From an uncultured Clostridia bacterium (GTDB lineage Bacteria > Bacillota > Clostridia > Saccharofermentanales > Saccharofermentanaceae), in contig CAMVBS010000010.1 of NCBI GenBank assembly GCA_947165785.1, forward strand, positions 1 to 48,458: a stretch of DNA of 48,458 nucleotides. The letters are read 5' to 3'. Position numbers and translations under genes: made by a program. Position 1 is the first letter of the stretch. Every line of letters starts with the position of its first letter. The notes under the pieces were generated by a model, which saw only the letters and a program-made list of their open reading frames with translations, searched no databases and was not told the origin of the DNA. Shown here piece after piece: positions 32,294 through 40,832 of the stretch.

Positions 32294-32422
32294 ATGAGAA
32301 AACTGAACACTAGGTTCATATTTAATATAATGCCCTTTGCCATTTTGGTCAAGGTCTTTTTGACCAATTTACAAGTAATTAAGACTCAGTTTACAAATAA
32401 TTCAAAAAACGTTTTGCGCTAA
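32294..32422 (+). CDS. Candidate 42-residue small hydrophobic peptide
   Basis: A short ORF begins MRKLNTRFIFNIMPFAILVK, with a central hydrophobic stretch and polar Asn/Gln/Lys-rich end. AGGAAG lies upstream of the ATG. It contains an 8-bp inverted repeat (TTGGTCAA 32345-32352 / TTGACCAA 32360-32367) inside the coding frame. No homologue is recognised. A basic start followed by a single helix is what small membrane toxins or leader-type peptides look like, but a chance ORF in AT-rich DNA is equally possible. Confidence 0.3.
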   Translation: MRKLNTRFIFNIMPFAILVKVFLTNLQVIKTQFTNNSKNVLR

Positions 32423-32455
32423 ACAGACAGGGCGGTTCACAGGACCTGAAAATCC

Positions 32456-32782
32456 TCAGCCCAAAGGCAGGAACATAAGTCCTGCTTCTACGGCTAATGT
32501 GCCGAGGCAGGCCCCGATGGCAACGACCAGAAGACTCCTGTTACGGAAGGCTAATATAAGCGCTACAAGGCATCCTGCGGCAGCTGACCAGATGGAACCC
32601 GTAGAATAAAGAACGGACGGGAAAGTCATTGCTGACAGGACCGTGTATGGGATATAGTCGAAGAACGCCTTTACCCTCTTGTTTTCGATCTTGTGATCAA
32701 ATATGACAAAAGGGATCATCCTTATAAGATATGTGGTGATCGCCATGACGGCAAGGTAGATAAAGAATGTCTTAATCGGCAT
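32456..32782 (-). CDS. azlD: Branched-chain amino acid exporter small subunit AzlD
   Basis: The 108-residue protein has four hydrophobic segments with the AzlD pattern (AVMAITTYLIRMIPFVIF, FFDYIPYTVLSAMTFPSVLYSTGS, LAFRNRSLLVVAIGACLGTLAVE). I choose ATG 32782, which follows AAGGAGG and overlaps the azlC end by 11 bp; the open frame upstream gives no family sequence. AzlD works with AzlC in efflux of branched-chain amino acids or analogues. Confidence 0.88.
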   Translation of the reverse strand: MPIKTFFIYLAVMAITTYLIRMIPFVIFDHKIENKRVKAFFDYIPYTVLSAMTFPSVLYSTGSIWSAAAGCLVALILAFRNRSLLVVAIGACLGTLAVEAGLMFLPLG

Positions 32783-33506
32783 GAGCGGCCTCCTTATCAT
32801 CAACAGGGAGGAGCAGGGCACCGATCAAAGCAGCAACGACTGCGCTTATTATTGTTGCAAAACCGCCCGAGAGGACTTTGAATACAGGCACATAATAGAA
32901 GACCAGAGACAGGATAACTGCGACCGCAGCCGTTATCGCAACGCCTTTCTTCTTACGTGCAACAGGAAGAACGATAGCGATGAACATACCGTAGATACCG
33001 ATGGACAGGGAGTCTATGAGTATCTGCGGGAGCACGCTTCCGATGATGGCGCCAAGGAATGTCCCGAGGAACCATCCGAGAAGAGGAAGGACCATAAGTC
33101 CCAGAAAATATCTTTTGCTGAAACTCTTGCCCGAGCCTGAAGCAACGCCGAATATCTCATCGGTTATGCCGTATGCCATAAGTACCCTGGATAATTTGGT
33201 TACTGAATCATCGGCCTTCTGCGACAGCGAGATCGCCATGAGACTGTAACGGATATTAATGACAAGCTGTGAGATCGCCATTTCCACAAGGCTTCCGCCT
33301 GCAGCCATGATGCCGACTCCCGCGACCTGACCTGCCGATGTTACATTGGCAATGGATACGAGCAGCGCCTGCCACCAGGAAAGCCCCAGGCTTACCGCTA
33401 GAACTCCAAAAGAAAAAGACACGGACAAGTAGCCCATGCCGATCGGTAGTCCGTGCATAACACCGGATTTAAATCCGAGTCTTGGAGAATCAGTTTGTCG
33501 TTCCAT
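32772..33506 (-). CDS. azlC: Branched-chain amino acid exporter large subunit AzlC
   Basis: The 244-residue membrane protein carries the AzlC family sequence GFKSGVMHGLPIGMGYLSVSFSFGVLA near its start, NVTSAGQVAGVG, INIRYSLMAISLSQK and ITDEIFGVASG. About eight hydrophobic segments are present. AAGGAA precedes the ATG. Its beginning overlaps the end of the upstream lipoprotein gene by 17 bp and its end overlaps azlD by 11 bp, so the three genes form one tightly packed operon. Confidence 0.92.
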   Translation of the reverse strand: MERQTDSPRLGFKSGVMHGLPIGMGYLSVSFSFGVLAVSLGLSWWQALLVSIANVTSAGQVAGVGIMAAGGSLVEMAISQLVINIRYSLMAISLSQKADDSVTKLSRVLMAYGITDEIFGVASGSGKSFSKRYFLGLMVLPLLGWFLGTFLGAIIGSVLPQILIDSLSIGIYGMFIAIVLPVARKKKGVAITAAVAVILSLVFYYVPVFKVLSGGFATIISAVVAALIGALLLPVDDKEAAHAD

Positions 33507-34053
33507 AGAGTTCCTTTATCTCGGCAAACGACAGATATAAGTCAAGAGTATCAGCCTTCTCGACCTGAGTCAGCGTGGCTTCTTTCTCATTGATCTCATA
33601 AAGAGTATTGTCCAGAACAACATATTTGAAGACTTCGCCGAATGTTCCGTCTCCCGGATTTGTTGTTCTTACTATGAACAGTGTCTGATTATCTACTGCA
33701 AAATATTCGTCAACGACCATGCTTCCGTCATCATGAGTGATCTCGAGTGTACAGGATCTGACAGTATCAGCTTTGTTCTTGCCTTCGATATTGGTGACAT
33801 ATGTGTATACGCAGGAATTTCCAAGAGGCGTATAACCTTCGCCGCTGGAACCTTTAAGTTCTTCCTGATTGTGATATACGTAATTTCCGTAGACTTCATC
33901 GAAAAGATCGATCTTCTTCTTTACATCCTCATAGGAAGGTGTATTATCGGTCAGCATCGGAATGGCAGCCTCTTCAGCGGAACATGACACGATGCCGAAG
34001 ATCACTGTGAATGCCATCAGGATAGTAAGGATGCTCTTGATCGATTTTCTCAT
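33490..34053 (-). CDS. Lipoprotein of unknown function
   Basis: The 187-residue product has a signal peptide with lipobox GIVSC (mature N-terminal Cys at about residue 24). The mature part starts with a short helix (YEDVKKKIDLFDEVYGNYVYHNQEEL) and continues as an antiparallel beta-rich fold with repeated short strands (CTLEITHDDGSMVVDEYFAVDNQTLFIVRTT, KYVVLDNTLYEINEK). Similar small beta lipoproteins occur widely in Clostridia without known role. GGAG precedes the ATG. The 17-bp overlap with azlC places it first in the azlCD operon. Confidence 0.8.
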   Translation of the reverse strand: MRKSIKSILTILMAFTVIFGIVSCSAEEAAIPMLTDNTPSYEDVKKKIDLFDEVYGNYVYHNQEELKGSSGEGYTPLGNSCVYTYVTNIEGKNKADTVRSCTLEITHDDGSMVVDEYFAVDNQTLFIVRTTNPGDGTFGEVFKYVVLDNTLYEINEKEATLTQVEKADTLDLYLSFAEIKELYGTTN

Positions 34054-34112
34054 TGGAGATCTCCCTTGCTCGGATTATTCGTGAAAGATTATAACATATA
34101 TAAAATAATAAG

Positions 34113-34141
34113 TTGACATTTTTCTTGAAAGCAAGTAAAAT
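34113..34141 (+). promoter_or_regulatory. tRNA-Ser promoter
   Basis: TTGACA (34113-34118), a 17-bp spacer and TAAAAT (34136-34141) lie 37 bp upstream of the mature tRNA 5' end. Confidence 0.85.
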
Positions 34142-34178
34142 CTTTTGGCAAGTTCAAATTGCACGTCAATAGACAAAT

Positions 34179-34271
34179 GGAGAAGTCGCCTAGCCTGGTC
34201 GAGGGCGCACGACTGGAAATCGTGTAAACCGCAAAACGGTTTCGAGAGTTCGAATCTCTCCTTCTCCGCCA
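34179..34271 (+). tRNA. tRNA-Ser (anticodon GGA)
   Basis: A 93-nt type II tRNA: acceptor GGAGAAG/CTTCTCC, D arm with GCCTGGTCGAGGGC, anticodon stem CACGA/TCGTG with loop CTGGAAA (anticodon GGA), a long variable arm around AAACCG/CGGTTT, T loop TTCGAATC and encoded CCA. Confidence 0.97.
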
Positions 34272-34283
34272 TAGTTTATGAAG

Positions 34284-34320
34284 TTACCCCCGTAAGTCTT
34301 TCAAAGGCTTACGGGGGTAA
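34284..34320. terminator. 13-bp hairpin between tRNA-Ser and the convergent sulfatase-family gene
   Basis: TTACCCCCGTAAG (34284-34296) and CTTACGGGGGTAA (34308-34320) are perfectly complementary. Neither side has a long T-run, but the position between converging transcripts suggests a shared terminator or 3' stability structure. Confidence 0.6.
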
Positions 34321-34324
34321 TTGA

Positions 34325-36421
34325 TTATCCGAAGCATTCCTTCATAGGTATTATCTCGATACTATCATCCTCGAACGGGTTGATGCCTTCTATGTCGGAT
34401 ACTCTTCCCGTTATGACATATTTGGCAAAGGCGTTATATTTCAGCCTGTAGGATAAATGGCCCTTAGAATAGACTATCGGAAGGGATTCGTCATACAAAC
34501 GCTCGTATACGATCCTCTCTCTTTGATCTCCTTCACTGAAATCATATACCGAACTTCCATACTGTTCAGGATCATTCAATCCGGCATTTACAGCAACCGT
34601 TCCGATGAAATCGCTTAAATAGACCGGCGAATCGTTCAAAGTAATGGAATCTTTGGAAATACCAGGCTCTTTAATGATAAAGATCGGTGAGGAACCGGCG
34701 GATTCAGATCCGTCTCTATGAGAGCCGTGGTCGGACATGAATATTATCGTACTGTTATCATATATTCCCATCTCTTGGAATTGAGCGATCAGATTGTACA
34801 TGATCTGAAAACAGTTTTCCTGCTCAGGTACATAATCACATGGGGCATGAACACCGGACAGATGGTTAAACATAAAGACATTATCATCGATCGTCTCGTA
34901 TTTCTGGTTGGCAAGATACGCGCTGTTGTTATAGATACTTGTATCGTTGAGCGAATATGAGACATAGAAATGGAATGCATTTCTGTCCAGCGTAAGCGAG
35001 ACCAGGTTTTTTACAAGATAAGGCATGGAACGATAAAGCGATAATTTCTGGAAATCTTCATAAAACTTATTCAGATCGAAAACTTCGACTTTACGTTCGA
35101 TCGGCTTATCGTACTTAACAAGATTATCAAATTTGCCGTCTGCAAATTCGAGCATGGAAATCTCAAAGTTGTATGCATTGCACTTGTATCCAGCTTTATG
35201 CATGGAATCATAGAAATCGATCGTCCTGTCACTGTTCCAACCGCTGCCGAGCCATTCCTCGAGATCATAGTCGGGATCGTAGTCGCAACCTCCGCAGAAC
35301 TGGTTAACGGAAGTTACTGTTGAATCGAACATGCTTGCGGTATTCGTATACATTGTAAAGTCTTTCAACTGATCGAACTTATGCTGATCGGTATTGGCCA
35401 GATTAACCATGTCCTTATTATCATAAGCATCGAAAACTATGACTATGACATTGTTGTTGGAAGAAACAGTGTACTGTTGCGATGAGTCAAAATAATACTG
35501 GACCTTGGAAGTAAATACCGAACTCGGAGCCAGAACGAACATGAGTATCAAAGAAACCACATGATAGCTGAATATGATGACAGAAACAGCGTTGCCCGTT
35601 TTTTCAAACTTGTCTTTCAGTAACTTAGGAGCCAGGAATACGGCAACGAATATCACGATCCAGACCAATGTATTGATCATAAGGACAGGAACGTCCCATA
35701 CCATCAGCTTATTTGTAAGGCCGAGGTAAGGGAGGTGTTTATTCAAGAACATATATTGGACAAAAGAACCTATCACGATCGCCAACAACGCTTTGTAAAG
35801 TATCGGATATCTTTTATCCTTCACTCTTACGAGAACAAGTGTCATAACAACTGCAAGACTTAAGAAGAAAAGAACATAGTAGAAGATGAAATTGACACAG
35901 GTAAATTCAAAGTTCTCGATATTGGCAATATAAGAATCCAACGGAAGATAGATGACGGTAATAAACGTAAGAGCAGCGATGACCGCTCCCATACCGAATA
36001 ATCTCTTTTTGAATTTACCGTAAAGAGAAAATGAAAGGACAAGACCGATCCAATATGCAAGGATAAGATCCGCTGCCATTGCACAAATGAATATTGCTGT
36101 CTGAAGTGGTCCGAAGACTTTGTTAACGAATAAAGTAACAGGATCTTTGATACCGGTTATGTAAAAGAAGAAAATGAATAAAAGCGGAACTGAAAGTATC
36201 AAAGCTGTGATCTTATGTTCTTTCTTGATCTCTTTATTAAAGACTTCAGCCGGAAAGTTCGTGATCAAAGCCAATACTGCGATCATCAACGGAAAGATCA
36301 TTCGGTGAGCACAATAATCAAAATAAAGGAGATTTTGTGTTGTCAGGAAGAAGATCAGGATATAAAAACAGAGCTTTGCCAATAGAGGTTTTTTCTTAAA
36401 TTTTGAAAACAACAGATCCAT
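34325..36421 (-). CDS. Membrane sulfatase/phosphoethanolamine-transferase-like protein
   Basis: The 698-residue protein has about nine hydrophobic segments in the first 315 residues, then a large extracytoplasmic domain of the alkaline-phosphatase/sulfatase superfamily. Supporting motifs are NVIVIVFDAYDN (first metal Asp at the end of strand 1), a Thr/Ser-rich nucleophile region MFDSTVTSVNQFCGG, MFNHLSGVHAPCDY (substrate-side His) and TIIFMSDHGSH (metal Asp-His). The layout resembles lipoteichoic acid synthases or phosphoglycerol/phosphoethanolamine transferases acting on surface polymers. The nucleophile assignment is tentative, and the protein may act on another envelope glycan. It is a single gene converging on tRNA-Ser. 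Confidence 0.82.
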   Translation of the reverse strand: MDLLFSKFKKKPLLAKLCFYILIFFLTTQNLLYFDYCAHRMIFPLMIAVLALITNFPAEVFNKEIKKEHKITALILSVPLLFIFFFYITGIKDPVTLFVNKVFGPLQTAIFICAMAADLILAYWIGLVLSFSLYGKFKKRLFGMGAVIAALTFITVIYLPLDSYIANIENFEFTCVNFIFYYVLFFLSLAVVMTLVLVRVKDKRYPILYKALLAIVIGSFVQYMFLNKHLPYLGLTNKLMVWDVPVLMINTLVWIVIFVAVFLAPKLLKDKFEKTGNAVSVIIFSYHVVSLILMFVLAPSSVFTSKVQYYFDSSQQYTVSSNNNVIVIVFDAYDNKDMVNLANTDQHKFDQLKDFTMYTNTASMFDSTVTSVNQFCGGCDYDPDYDLEEWLGSGWNSDRTIDFYDSMHKAGYKCNAYNFEISMLEFADGKFDNLVKYDKPIERKVEVFDLNKFYEDFQKLSLYRSMPYLVKNLVSLTLDRNAFHFYVSYSLNDTSIYNNSAYLANQKYETIDDNVFMFNHLSGVHAPCDYVPEQENCFQIMYNLIAQFQEMGIYDNSTIIFMSDHGSHRDGSESAGSSPIFIIKEPGISKDSITLNDSPVYLSDFIGTVAVNAGLNDPEQYGSSVYDFSEGDQRERIVYERLYDESLPIVYSKGHLSYRLKYNAFAKYVITGRVSDIEGINPFEDDSIEIIPMKECFG

Positions 36422-36603
36422 AAGTACCTTCTGAAATTCATATTTATTCGATTTTAATAAAACTATATATTATCAACGATAAAATCTCCATATCTTTTCT
36501 GCGGCTGACACACTGCCTGATAATAAACAAAATGAATAATTACCGCAATTTCATATGCCGAATACGATATAATCCAAGCATCATTTTAGGAGAGGAAAAG
36601 CCT

Positions 36604-37413
36604 ATGAAAAAAAGACTATTGATCGGTGCATCATTGACTGCAGTATCGATCTTACTGTGTTCCTGCAGCGACACCAAGGAAACATCCGCAACTACGGCTG
36701 AGATACCCAAGGAAGAGACTATTGCCGCTTCGGAGGAGATCAGCGAAAGCGAGACCGAAGAAACTGAAGATACGGAAGAAACAGAGGCTTCTGAGGAGAC
36801 GGTTGCCAAGGACCCTGAGATGTATAGAGCATACTATGATTTTGTTTCGGATCCGGGTTCATATGAGTGGGACGGAACGACTATCTATTTTGACGATTAT
36901 AACTGGGACAGTTTTATCCTGGAAGATATCGACGGTGACGGTTCCGAGGAACTGATCGCAACCAATCTGGATCCCGACAGATTCGAATCATCGATGCAGT
37001 ATTATCTTGTAGTCGGCTATTATGACGGCAGTCTCAGGATAAGCGAGCTTCGTGACGGAGTAGCTTCTGCGGGCGGGTACAGAGGAACGGTCTCGTATCT
37101 TCCGGGTGAGGGAGTGATCTACGATGACTGGATATCTGCGCCTTACGGCAATCCGGGATTTACGTACTATAAGCTGGAGAACGGCGAAGTCTTAAATGAA
37201 GGCGGCGGCTACCTTGAACCGGATCAGGATTACGAATATCCCGAGAGCTTTGAGAACGGCACCTGGACATGGGGCGCCCTGGTCGTTACCGAAGAGGAAT
37301 TTAACGACTACGTAAATGAGATCACAAAAGATGATTCGGGGATCCCGTTAAGCAGTATCGGATATATTAGTCAGGCGCAGATGCTTGACGAACTTCAGAA
37401 GAAGATCGGCTGA
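36604..37413 (+). CDS. Acidic lipoprotein with EF-hand-like loop
   Basis: From ATG 36604, preceded by AGGAGAGG, the product is 269 residues. The open frame continues upstream but that part lacks a signal sequence. The signal peptide ends in LLCSC (two possible lipid Cys). A low-complexity Glu/Thr stretch of about 50 residues acts as a spacer. The globular domain contains FILEDIDGDGSEELIA, a DxDxDG calcium-binding loop as found in VCBS/FG-GAP-like surface proteins, followed by beta strands (QYYLVVGYYDGSLRISEL). The function is unknown. TATAAT at about 36568 likely drives it, and it ends in the terminator at 37424-37459. Confidence 0.8.
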   Translation: MKKRLLIGASLTAVSILLCSCSDTKETSATTAEIPKEETIAASEEISESETEETEDTEETEASEETVAKDPEMYRAYYDFVSDPGSYEWDGTTIYFDDYNWDSFILEDIDGDGSEELIATNLDPDRFESSMQYYLVVGYYDGSLRISELRDGVASAGGYRGTVSYLPGEGVIYDDWISAPYGNPGFTYYKLENGEVLNEGGGYLEPDQDYEYPESFENGTWTWGALVVTEEEFNDYVNEITKDDSGIPLSSIGYISQAQMLDELQKKIG

Positions 37414-37423
37414 TATCTTATTT

Positions 37424-37459
37424 GATCCTCTGTACCTTGACGGTGCGGAGGATCTTTTT
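37424..37459 (+). terminator. Terminator after the acidic lipoprotein gene
   Basis: GATCCTC (37424-37430) pairs with GAGGATC (37448-37454), followed by five T residues; inner ACC/GGT pairing extends the stem. Confidence 0.8.
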
Positions 37460-37539
37460 GCAGATCGGATATTTCTTTGACAGAATGACAGAGTAGTCCT
37501 TAATATATAAAAAATCAGATGTGAAAGAGTGGAATGACC

Positions 37540-38685
37540 ATGGACAAACAGACTAATGATATTGCGGCGCTGGTTTCTGAGAGAGAAAAGATCATAGTAA
37601 GAACGAGCATTATCGGTATCGTGACCAATGTGCTCCTTGTAATATTCAAGGCCTTTGTCGGGGTGGTATCTCACTCTATAGCGGTAATACTCGATGCGGT
37701 AAATAACCTTACGGATGCGCTGTCGTCTGTAGTTACGATCATCGGAGCCAAGCTCGGCGCGAAAAAGCCTGACAGAAAACATCCTCTCGGATACGGAAGG
37801 ATCGAGTACTTAAGTTCAATGATCGTGGCGGCACTCGTTATCTACGCAGGTATCACATCGCTTGTCGAATCCGTGAAAAAGATAATCTCACCGGAGGCAG
37901 CCGATTACTCGATCGTCTCGATAGTGATCATCTCGGTCGCGATCGTTGTTAAGCTCATCCTCGGTCTGTATGTCAGGAAGAAAGGCAAGGACGTTAATTC
38001 GGGAGCGCTTTCCGCTTCGGGATCCGATGCTCTGTTTGATGCGATCATATCCGCATCAGTTCTTGCTTCCGCGATCATCTATCTTATCTGGGGTGTATCA
38101 CTTGAAGCATACGTGGGCGTTTTGATCTCAGGCTTCATCATCAAGGCCGGTGTCGAGATGATGATCGAGACGCTGAACGATATCATCGGTAAACGTGAGG
38201 ATGCCGAGACCATAAGCGAACTTAAAAAGATCATCTGTGAGGAAGAAGCAGTACTCGGTGCATATGATGTCACGCTCTTTAATTACGGACCGAACAAGAA
38301 TTACGGCTCTGTCCATGTGGAACTTCCCGATACTTTGACGGTCGATGATGTTGACAGGATAACCAGAAAGATACAGCTTAATGTCTATAACAAGACCGGC
38401 ATTATCCTTACGGGCGTAGGAGTTTATTCTTTCAATACTTCTGACGACGAATCCGCTCAGATGAGGAATGCCATACAAAAGACCGTCATGTCACATGAGT
38501 GGGCTTTGCAGATGCACGGTTTTTATGCGGATATGGAAAAGAAGACCATCAGATTCGACGTCGTCTTGAGTTTTGACATTGAGCAAAAGACTGCCATAGA
38601 AGAGCTGTACCGCGAAGTAAAGCCTCTTTATCCTGATTATTTTATCCTTATCGTTCCTGATGTGGATGTGGCCGATCTTAAGTAA
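37540..38685 (+). CDS. Cation diffusion facilitator transporter
   Basis: The 381-residue protein has six membrane segments in residues about 20-215, then a cytoplasmic ferredoxin-like domain and an extra C-terminal region. CDF hallmarks are SHSIAVILDAVNNLTDALSSV in TM2 (Asp plus NxxxD metal residues), GYGRIEYLSSMIVA in TM3 and SGSDALFDAIISASVL in TM5 (DxxxD). NNLTD with a downstream DALFD is seen in Firmicutes CDFs of the MntE-like branch, so Mn, Zn or Fe efflux is possible; the metal cannot be told from sequence alone. ATG 37540 sits 7 nt behind GAGTGG; ATG 37534 is too close. The terminator overlaps the stop region. Confidence 0.9.
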   Translation: MDKQTNDIAALVSEREKIIVRTSIIGIVTNVLLVIFKAFVGVVSHSIAVILDAVNNLTDALSSVVTIIGAKLGAKKPDRKHPLGYGRIEYLSSMIVAALVIYAGITSLVESVKKIISPEAADYSIVSIVIISVAIVVKLILGLYVRKKGKDVNSGALSASGSDALFDAIISASVLASAIIYLIWGVSLEAYVGVLISGFIIKAGVEMMIETLNDIIGKREDAETISELKKIICEEEAVLGAYDVTLFNYGPNKNYGSVHVELPDTLTVDDVDRITRKIQLNVYNKTGIILTGVGVYSFNTSDDESAQMRNAIQKTVMSHEWALQMHGFYADMEKKTIRFDVVLSFDIEQKTAIEELYREVKPLYPDYFILIVPDVDVADLK

Positions 38686-38706
38686 GTTCATTGGCCGGCG
38701 TTTTTT
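38670..38706 (+). terminator. Terminator overlapping the CDF stop codon
   Basis: GGCCGAT (38670-38676, inside the last codons) pairs with ATTGGCC (38690-38696, one G-U); six T residues follow at 38701-38706. Confidence 0.55.
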
Positions 38707-38843
38707 CGAAAAGGATGAAAAATGAAATGGTTTGAATAAAGGATTAACTTTAGGTTATGACGGTTTCTGATACTCCAAAAACACACCCGAATATGCTAAA
38801 ATCTTATCAAATGTTTTAGAGAAATCGGAGGGGTGGGGTAATA

Positions 38844-40250
38844 ATGGATTTAAAGAATTTCGTTAATATGATCGATCCGATGACATGTATCATCTCGGTA
38901 GAGACTAACGAAGACGGATCCTATGGAGATATAAGGATAGTTACCGGAAACGATGCATATATCGCTTCCATAGAAAATGTTGATGATTCTGCCCCTAAGC
39001 TCATGATGGACAAGTTCATTCCGAACAGTCTCTATCAGAACTATTTCCCGAAGGATCTCAACTTCGAGGATTTCTGCTACAGAGCGGCTGTACTTAAGAA
39101 ACCGATGCACACATATGTACATCCTGACAGATACGATTTCTGGTTCAACCTTTTCATGATCCCGCTCGGCAGTGAAGGGAATATCCACTATTGCACATAT
39201 ACCCAGATCATTACTCAGAAGGCTGATGTTGAGGAGATGACAAATATCTCCAACGATACTGCTACCAGGGTCCTGAATACCTGTATCAAGCTCAGAGGAG
39301 CCAGGGATTTCCATGCGGTAATGGGGGAAGTCATCGAAGACTTAAGAGAGATGTGCGGAGCTTCGTACTGTGCGATCCTTCTTACCGACGATATACAGTG
39401 CAAGTGTGAAATCTTAGGCGAGGCATGGAGCGAAGATTCCCAGCTCGGCAGTATGCTCGAGTTTATCGATGACAGTTTCTATCAGCTCACGACAACATGG
39501 CCTGACACCATCGGAGGCAGTAACTGCCTGATCGCCAAGAATCCTACGGATATGCTCTTCATCAAGGATAAGAATCCGCAGTGGTACGAATCTCTCATTG
39601 ACAAGAAAGTCGAGAGCATCGTTTTATTCCCGCTCAAGCAGAATGATGAGCTCTTGGGTTATATCTGGACAACGAATTTCCATAACGAGGATGTCGTAAA
39701 GATCAAGGAGACATTGGAACTTACGACTTTCTTCCTCGCATCCGAGATAGCTAACTATAAGCTCCTCGTTAAGCTCAAGATCTTAAGTACGATCGACATG
39801 CTCACCGGTGTCTATAACCGTAACGAGATGAATAACAGGATCGATGCATTGAGATCAACGGATAAGTCGGAGCTTGATAATTTCGGTATCGTTTTCGCAG
39901 ATCTTAACGGACTTAAGCGAATGAATGATAACGAGGGCCACGGCGCAGGAGACCTGCTCCTTAAGAACGGTGCGATAGTACTTCAGAATTCATTTGTGGG
40001 TGACGATGTCTACAGAGCAGGCGGTGACGAGTTCATGGTATTTGTTGAGAATACTTCCGAAGAGGAACTTGCCGCTAAGTGTAAGCTCGTTAAGGAGAAT
40101 TCCGAGAAGTTCCCGAATGTTTCCTTTGCTATCGGTTACTGCTTTGCAAAAGATTCCACGAATATCGTCGAGACCTTGAAGACGGCGGATGAGCGCATGT
40201 ACATCGATAAGGAAGAGTACTATTCCAAGCATCCCGAGTTTAAGAGATAA
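38844..40250 (+). CDS. GAF-GGDEF diguanylate cyclase
   Basis: The 468-residue soluble protein makes cyclic di-GMP from GTP. Residues 1-130 look PAS-like (FVNMIDPMTCIISVETNEDG; a typical Clostridia N-terminus). About 150-305 resembles a GAF domain (HAVMGEVIEDLREMCGASYCAILLTDD, VESIVLFPLKQNDELLGYIW). About 315-468 is the GGDEF domain: DMLTGVYNRNEMNNR, FGIVFADLNGLKRMNDNEGHGAGD and the active site YRAGGDEFMVF. An RxxD inhibitory site five residues before GGDEF is not present. There is no membrane segment, so the sensed ligand is intracellular. GGAGG precedes the ATG. Confidence 0.93.
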   Translation: MDLKNFVNMIDPMTCIISVETNEDGSYGDIRIVTGNDAYIASIENVDDSAPKLMMDKFIPNSLYQNYFPKDLNFEDFCYRAAVLKKPMHTYVHPDRYDFWFNLFMIPLGSEGNIHYCTYTQIITQKADVEEMTNISNDTATRVLNTCIKLRGARDFHAVMGEVIEDLREMCGASYCAILLTDDIQCKCEILGEAWSEDSQLGSMLEFIDDSFYQLTTTWPDTIGGSNCLIAKNPTDMLFIKDKNPQWYESLIDKKVESIVLFPLKQNDELLGYIWTTNFHNEDVVKIKETLELTTFFLASEIANYKLLVKLKILSTIDMLTGVYNRNEMNNRIDALRSTDKSELDNFGIVFADLNGLKRMNDNEGHGAGDLLLKNGAIVLQNSFVGDDVYRAGGDEFMVFVENTSEEELAAKCKLVKENSEKFPNVSFAIGYCFAKDSTNIVETLKTADERMYIDKEEYYSKHPEFKR

Positions 40251-40282
40251 GGCGTCATACACGTGAAGAAGACTTTAACGGG

Positions 40283-40312
40283 AACGGGCAACGTGAGTTG
40301 TCCGTTCTTTCA
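40283..40312 (+). terminator. Terminator after the diguanylate cyclase gene
   Basis: AACGGGCAAC (40283-40292) and GTTGTCCGTT (40297-40306) form a 10-bp stem (one G-U) with a GTGA loop, followed by a T-rich tract. Confidence 0.8.
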
Positions 40313-40314
40313 TT

Positions 40315-40343
40315 TTGGCAGATGAAGATATATCAGCTATAAT
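40315..40343 (+). promoter_or_regulatory. Leaderless promoter of the Nudix gene
   Basis: TTGGCA (40315-40320), a 17-bp spacer and TATAAT (40338-40343) lie so that the A of ATG at 40351 is 8 nt after the -10 hexamer, the expected transcription start. There is no room for a ribosome binding site. Confidence 0.8.
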
Positions 40344-40350
40344 CTCAGTT

Positions 40351-40755
40351 ATGAAAACGATAAAAGTTGTTGCAGCGATAATCAGGGACAATGGAAGGAT
40401 CTTCGCGACCCAGAGAGGTTACGGAGACCAGAAGGACGGCTGGGAGTTCCCGGGCGGCAAGGTGGAGCCGGGGGAGACTTCAAAGCAGGCTCTGGTCCGT
40501 GAGATCAGGGAGGAACTTACCGCCGATATCGAGGTTGAGGACCTGCTCATGACCGTTGAACATGACTACGAGAACTTCCACCTTTCCATGGACTGTTTTG
40601 GGGCTCACCTTAAGAAGGGAAGCAATATAAGGCTACTCGAACATGAAGCAGCCAGGTGGCTCGGTCCCGATGAACTTGATTCCGTGGACTGGCTTCCTGC
40701 AGACATAAAAGTCGTGGAGAAGATAAGGTCGTCGGATAGTGAACGTCTCATATGA
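40351..40755 (+). CDS. Nudix hydrolase, MutT-like
   Basis: The 134-residue protein begins MKTIKVVAAIIRDNGRIFATQRGYGDQKDGWEFPGGK and contains the Nudix box GGKVEPGETSKQALVREIREEL (about 34-55), with the catalytic REIREEL helix intact. The N-terminal VVAAII-RDNG and WEFPGGK spacing is that of 8-oxo-dGTP/CTP pyrophosphohydrolases, so a nucleotide-pool sanitising role is likely. The open frame extends upstream but the promoter lies inside that extension, which fixes the start at 40351. The mRNA appears leaderless. A separate promoter for cysE follows. Confidence 0.92.
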   Translation: MKTIKVVAAIIRDNGRIFATQRGYGDQKDGWEFPGGKVEPGETSKQALVREIREELTADIEVEDLLMTVEHDYENFHLSMDCFGAHLKKGSNIRLLEHEAARWLGPDELDSVDWLPADIKVVEKIRSSDSERLI

Positions 40756-40765
40756 AACGTACCCT

Positions 40766-40795
40766 TTGACACGCTGTGATATAATTACCTATCAT
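40766..40795 (+). promoter_or_regulatory. Probable cysE promoter
   Basis: TTGACA (40766-40771), an 18-bp spacer and TATCAT (40790-40795) would start transcription near 40802, about 30 nt before the cysE ATG. The nearer TATAAT (40780-40785) is only 8 bp from the TTGACA and would need another -35. Confidence 0.55.
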
Positions 40796-40832
40796 GGTAA
40801 TATGTTTTCGAGAGAAAGCAGGAGGAGCGGTT

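Noticed and set aside
36532-36603. N-terminal extension of the acidic lipoprotein (start at 36532)
   Set aside because: The signal peptide and ribosome binding site belong to ATG 36604, and the TATAAT promoter lies inside the extension.
40766-40785. TTGACA followed by TATAAT before cysE
   Set aside because: The spacing is only 8 bp, unusable for one promoter. The TTGACA pairs better with TATCAT at 40790, 18 bp away.
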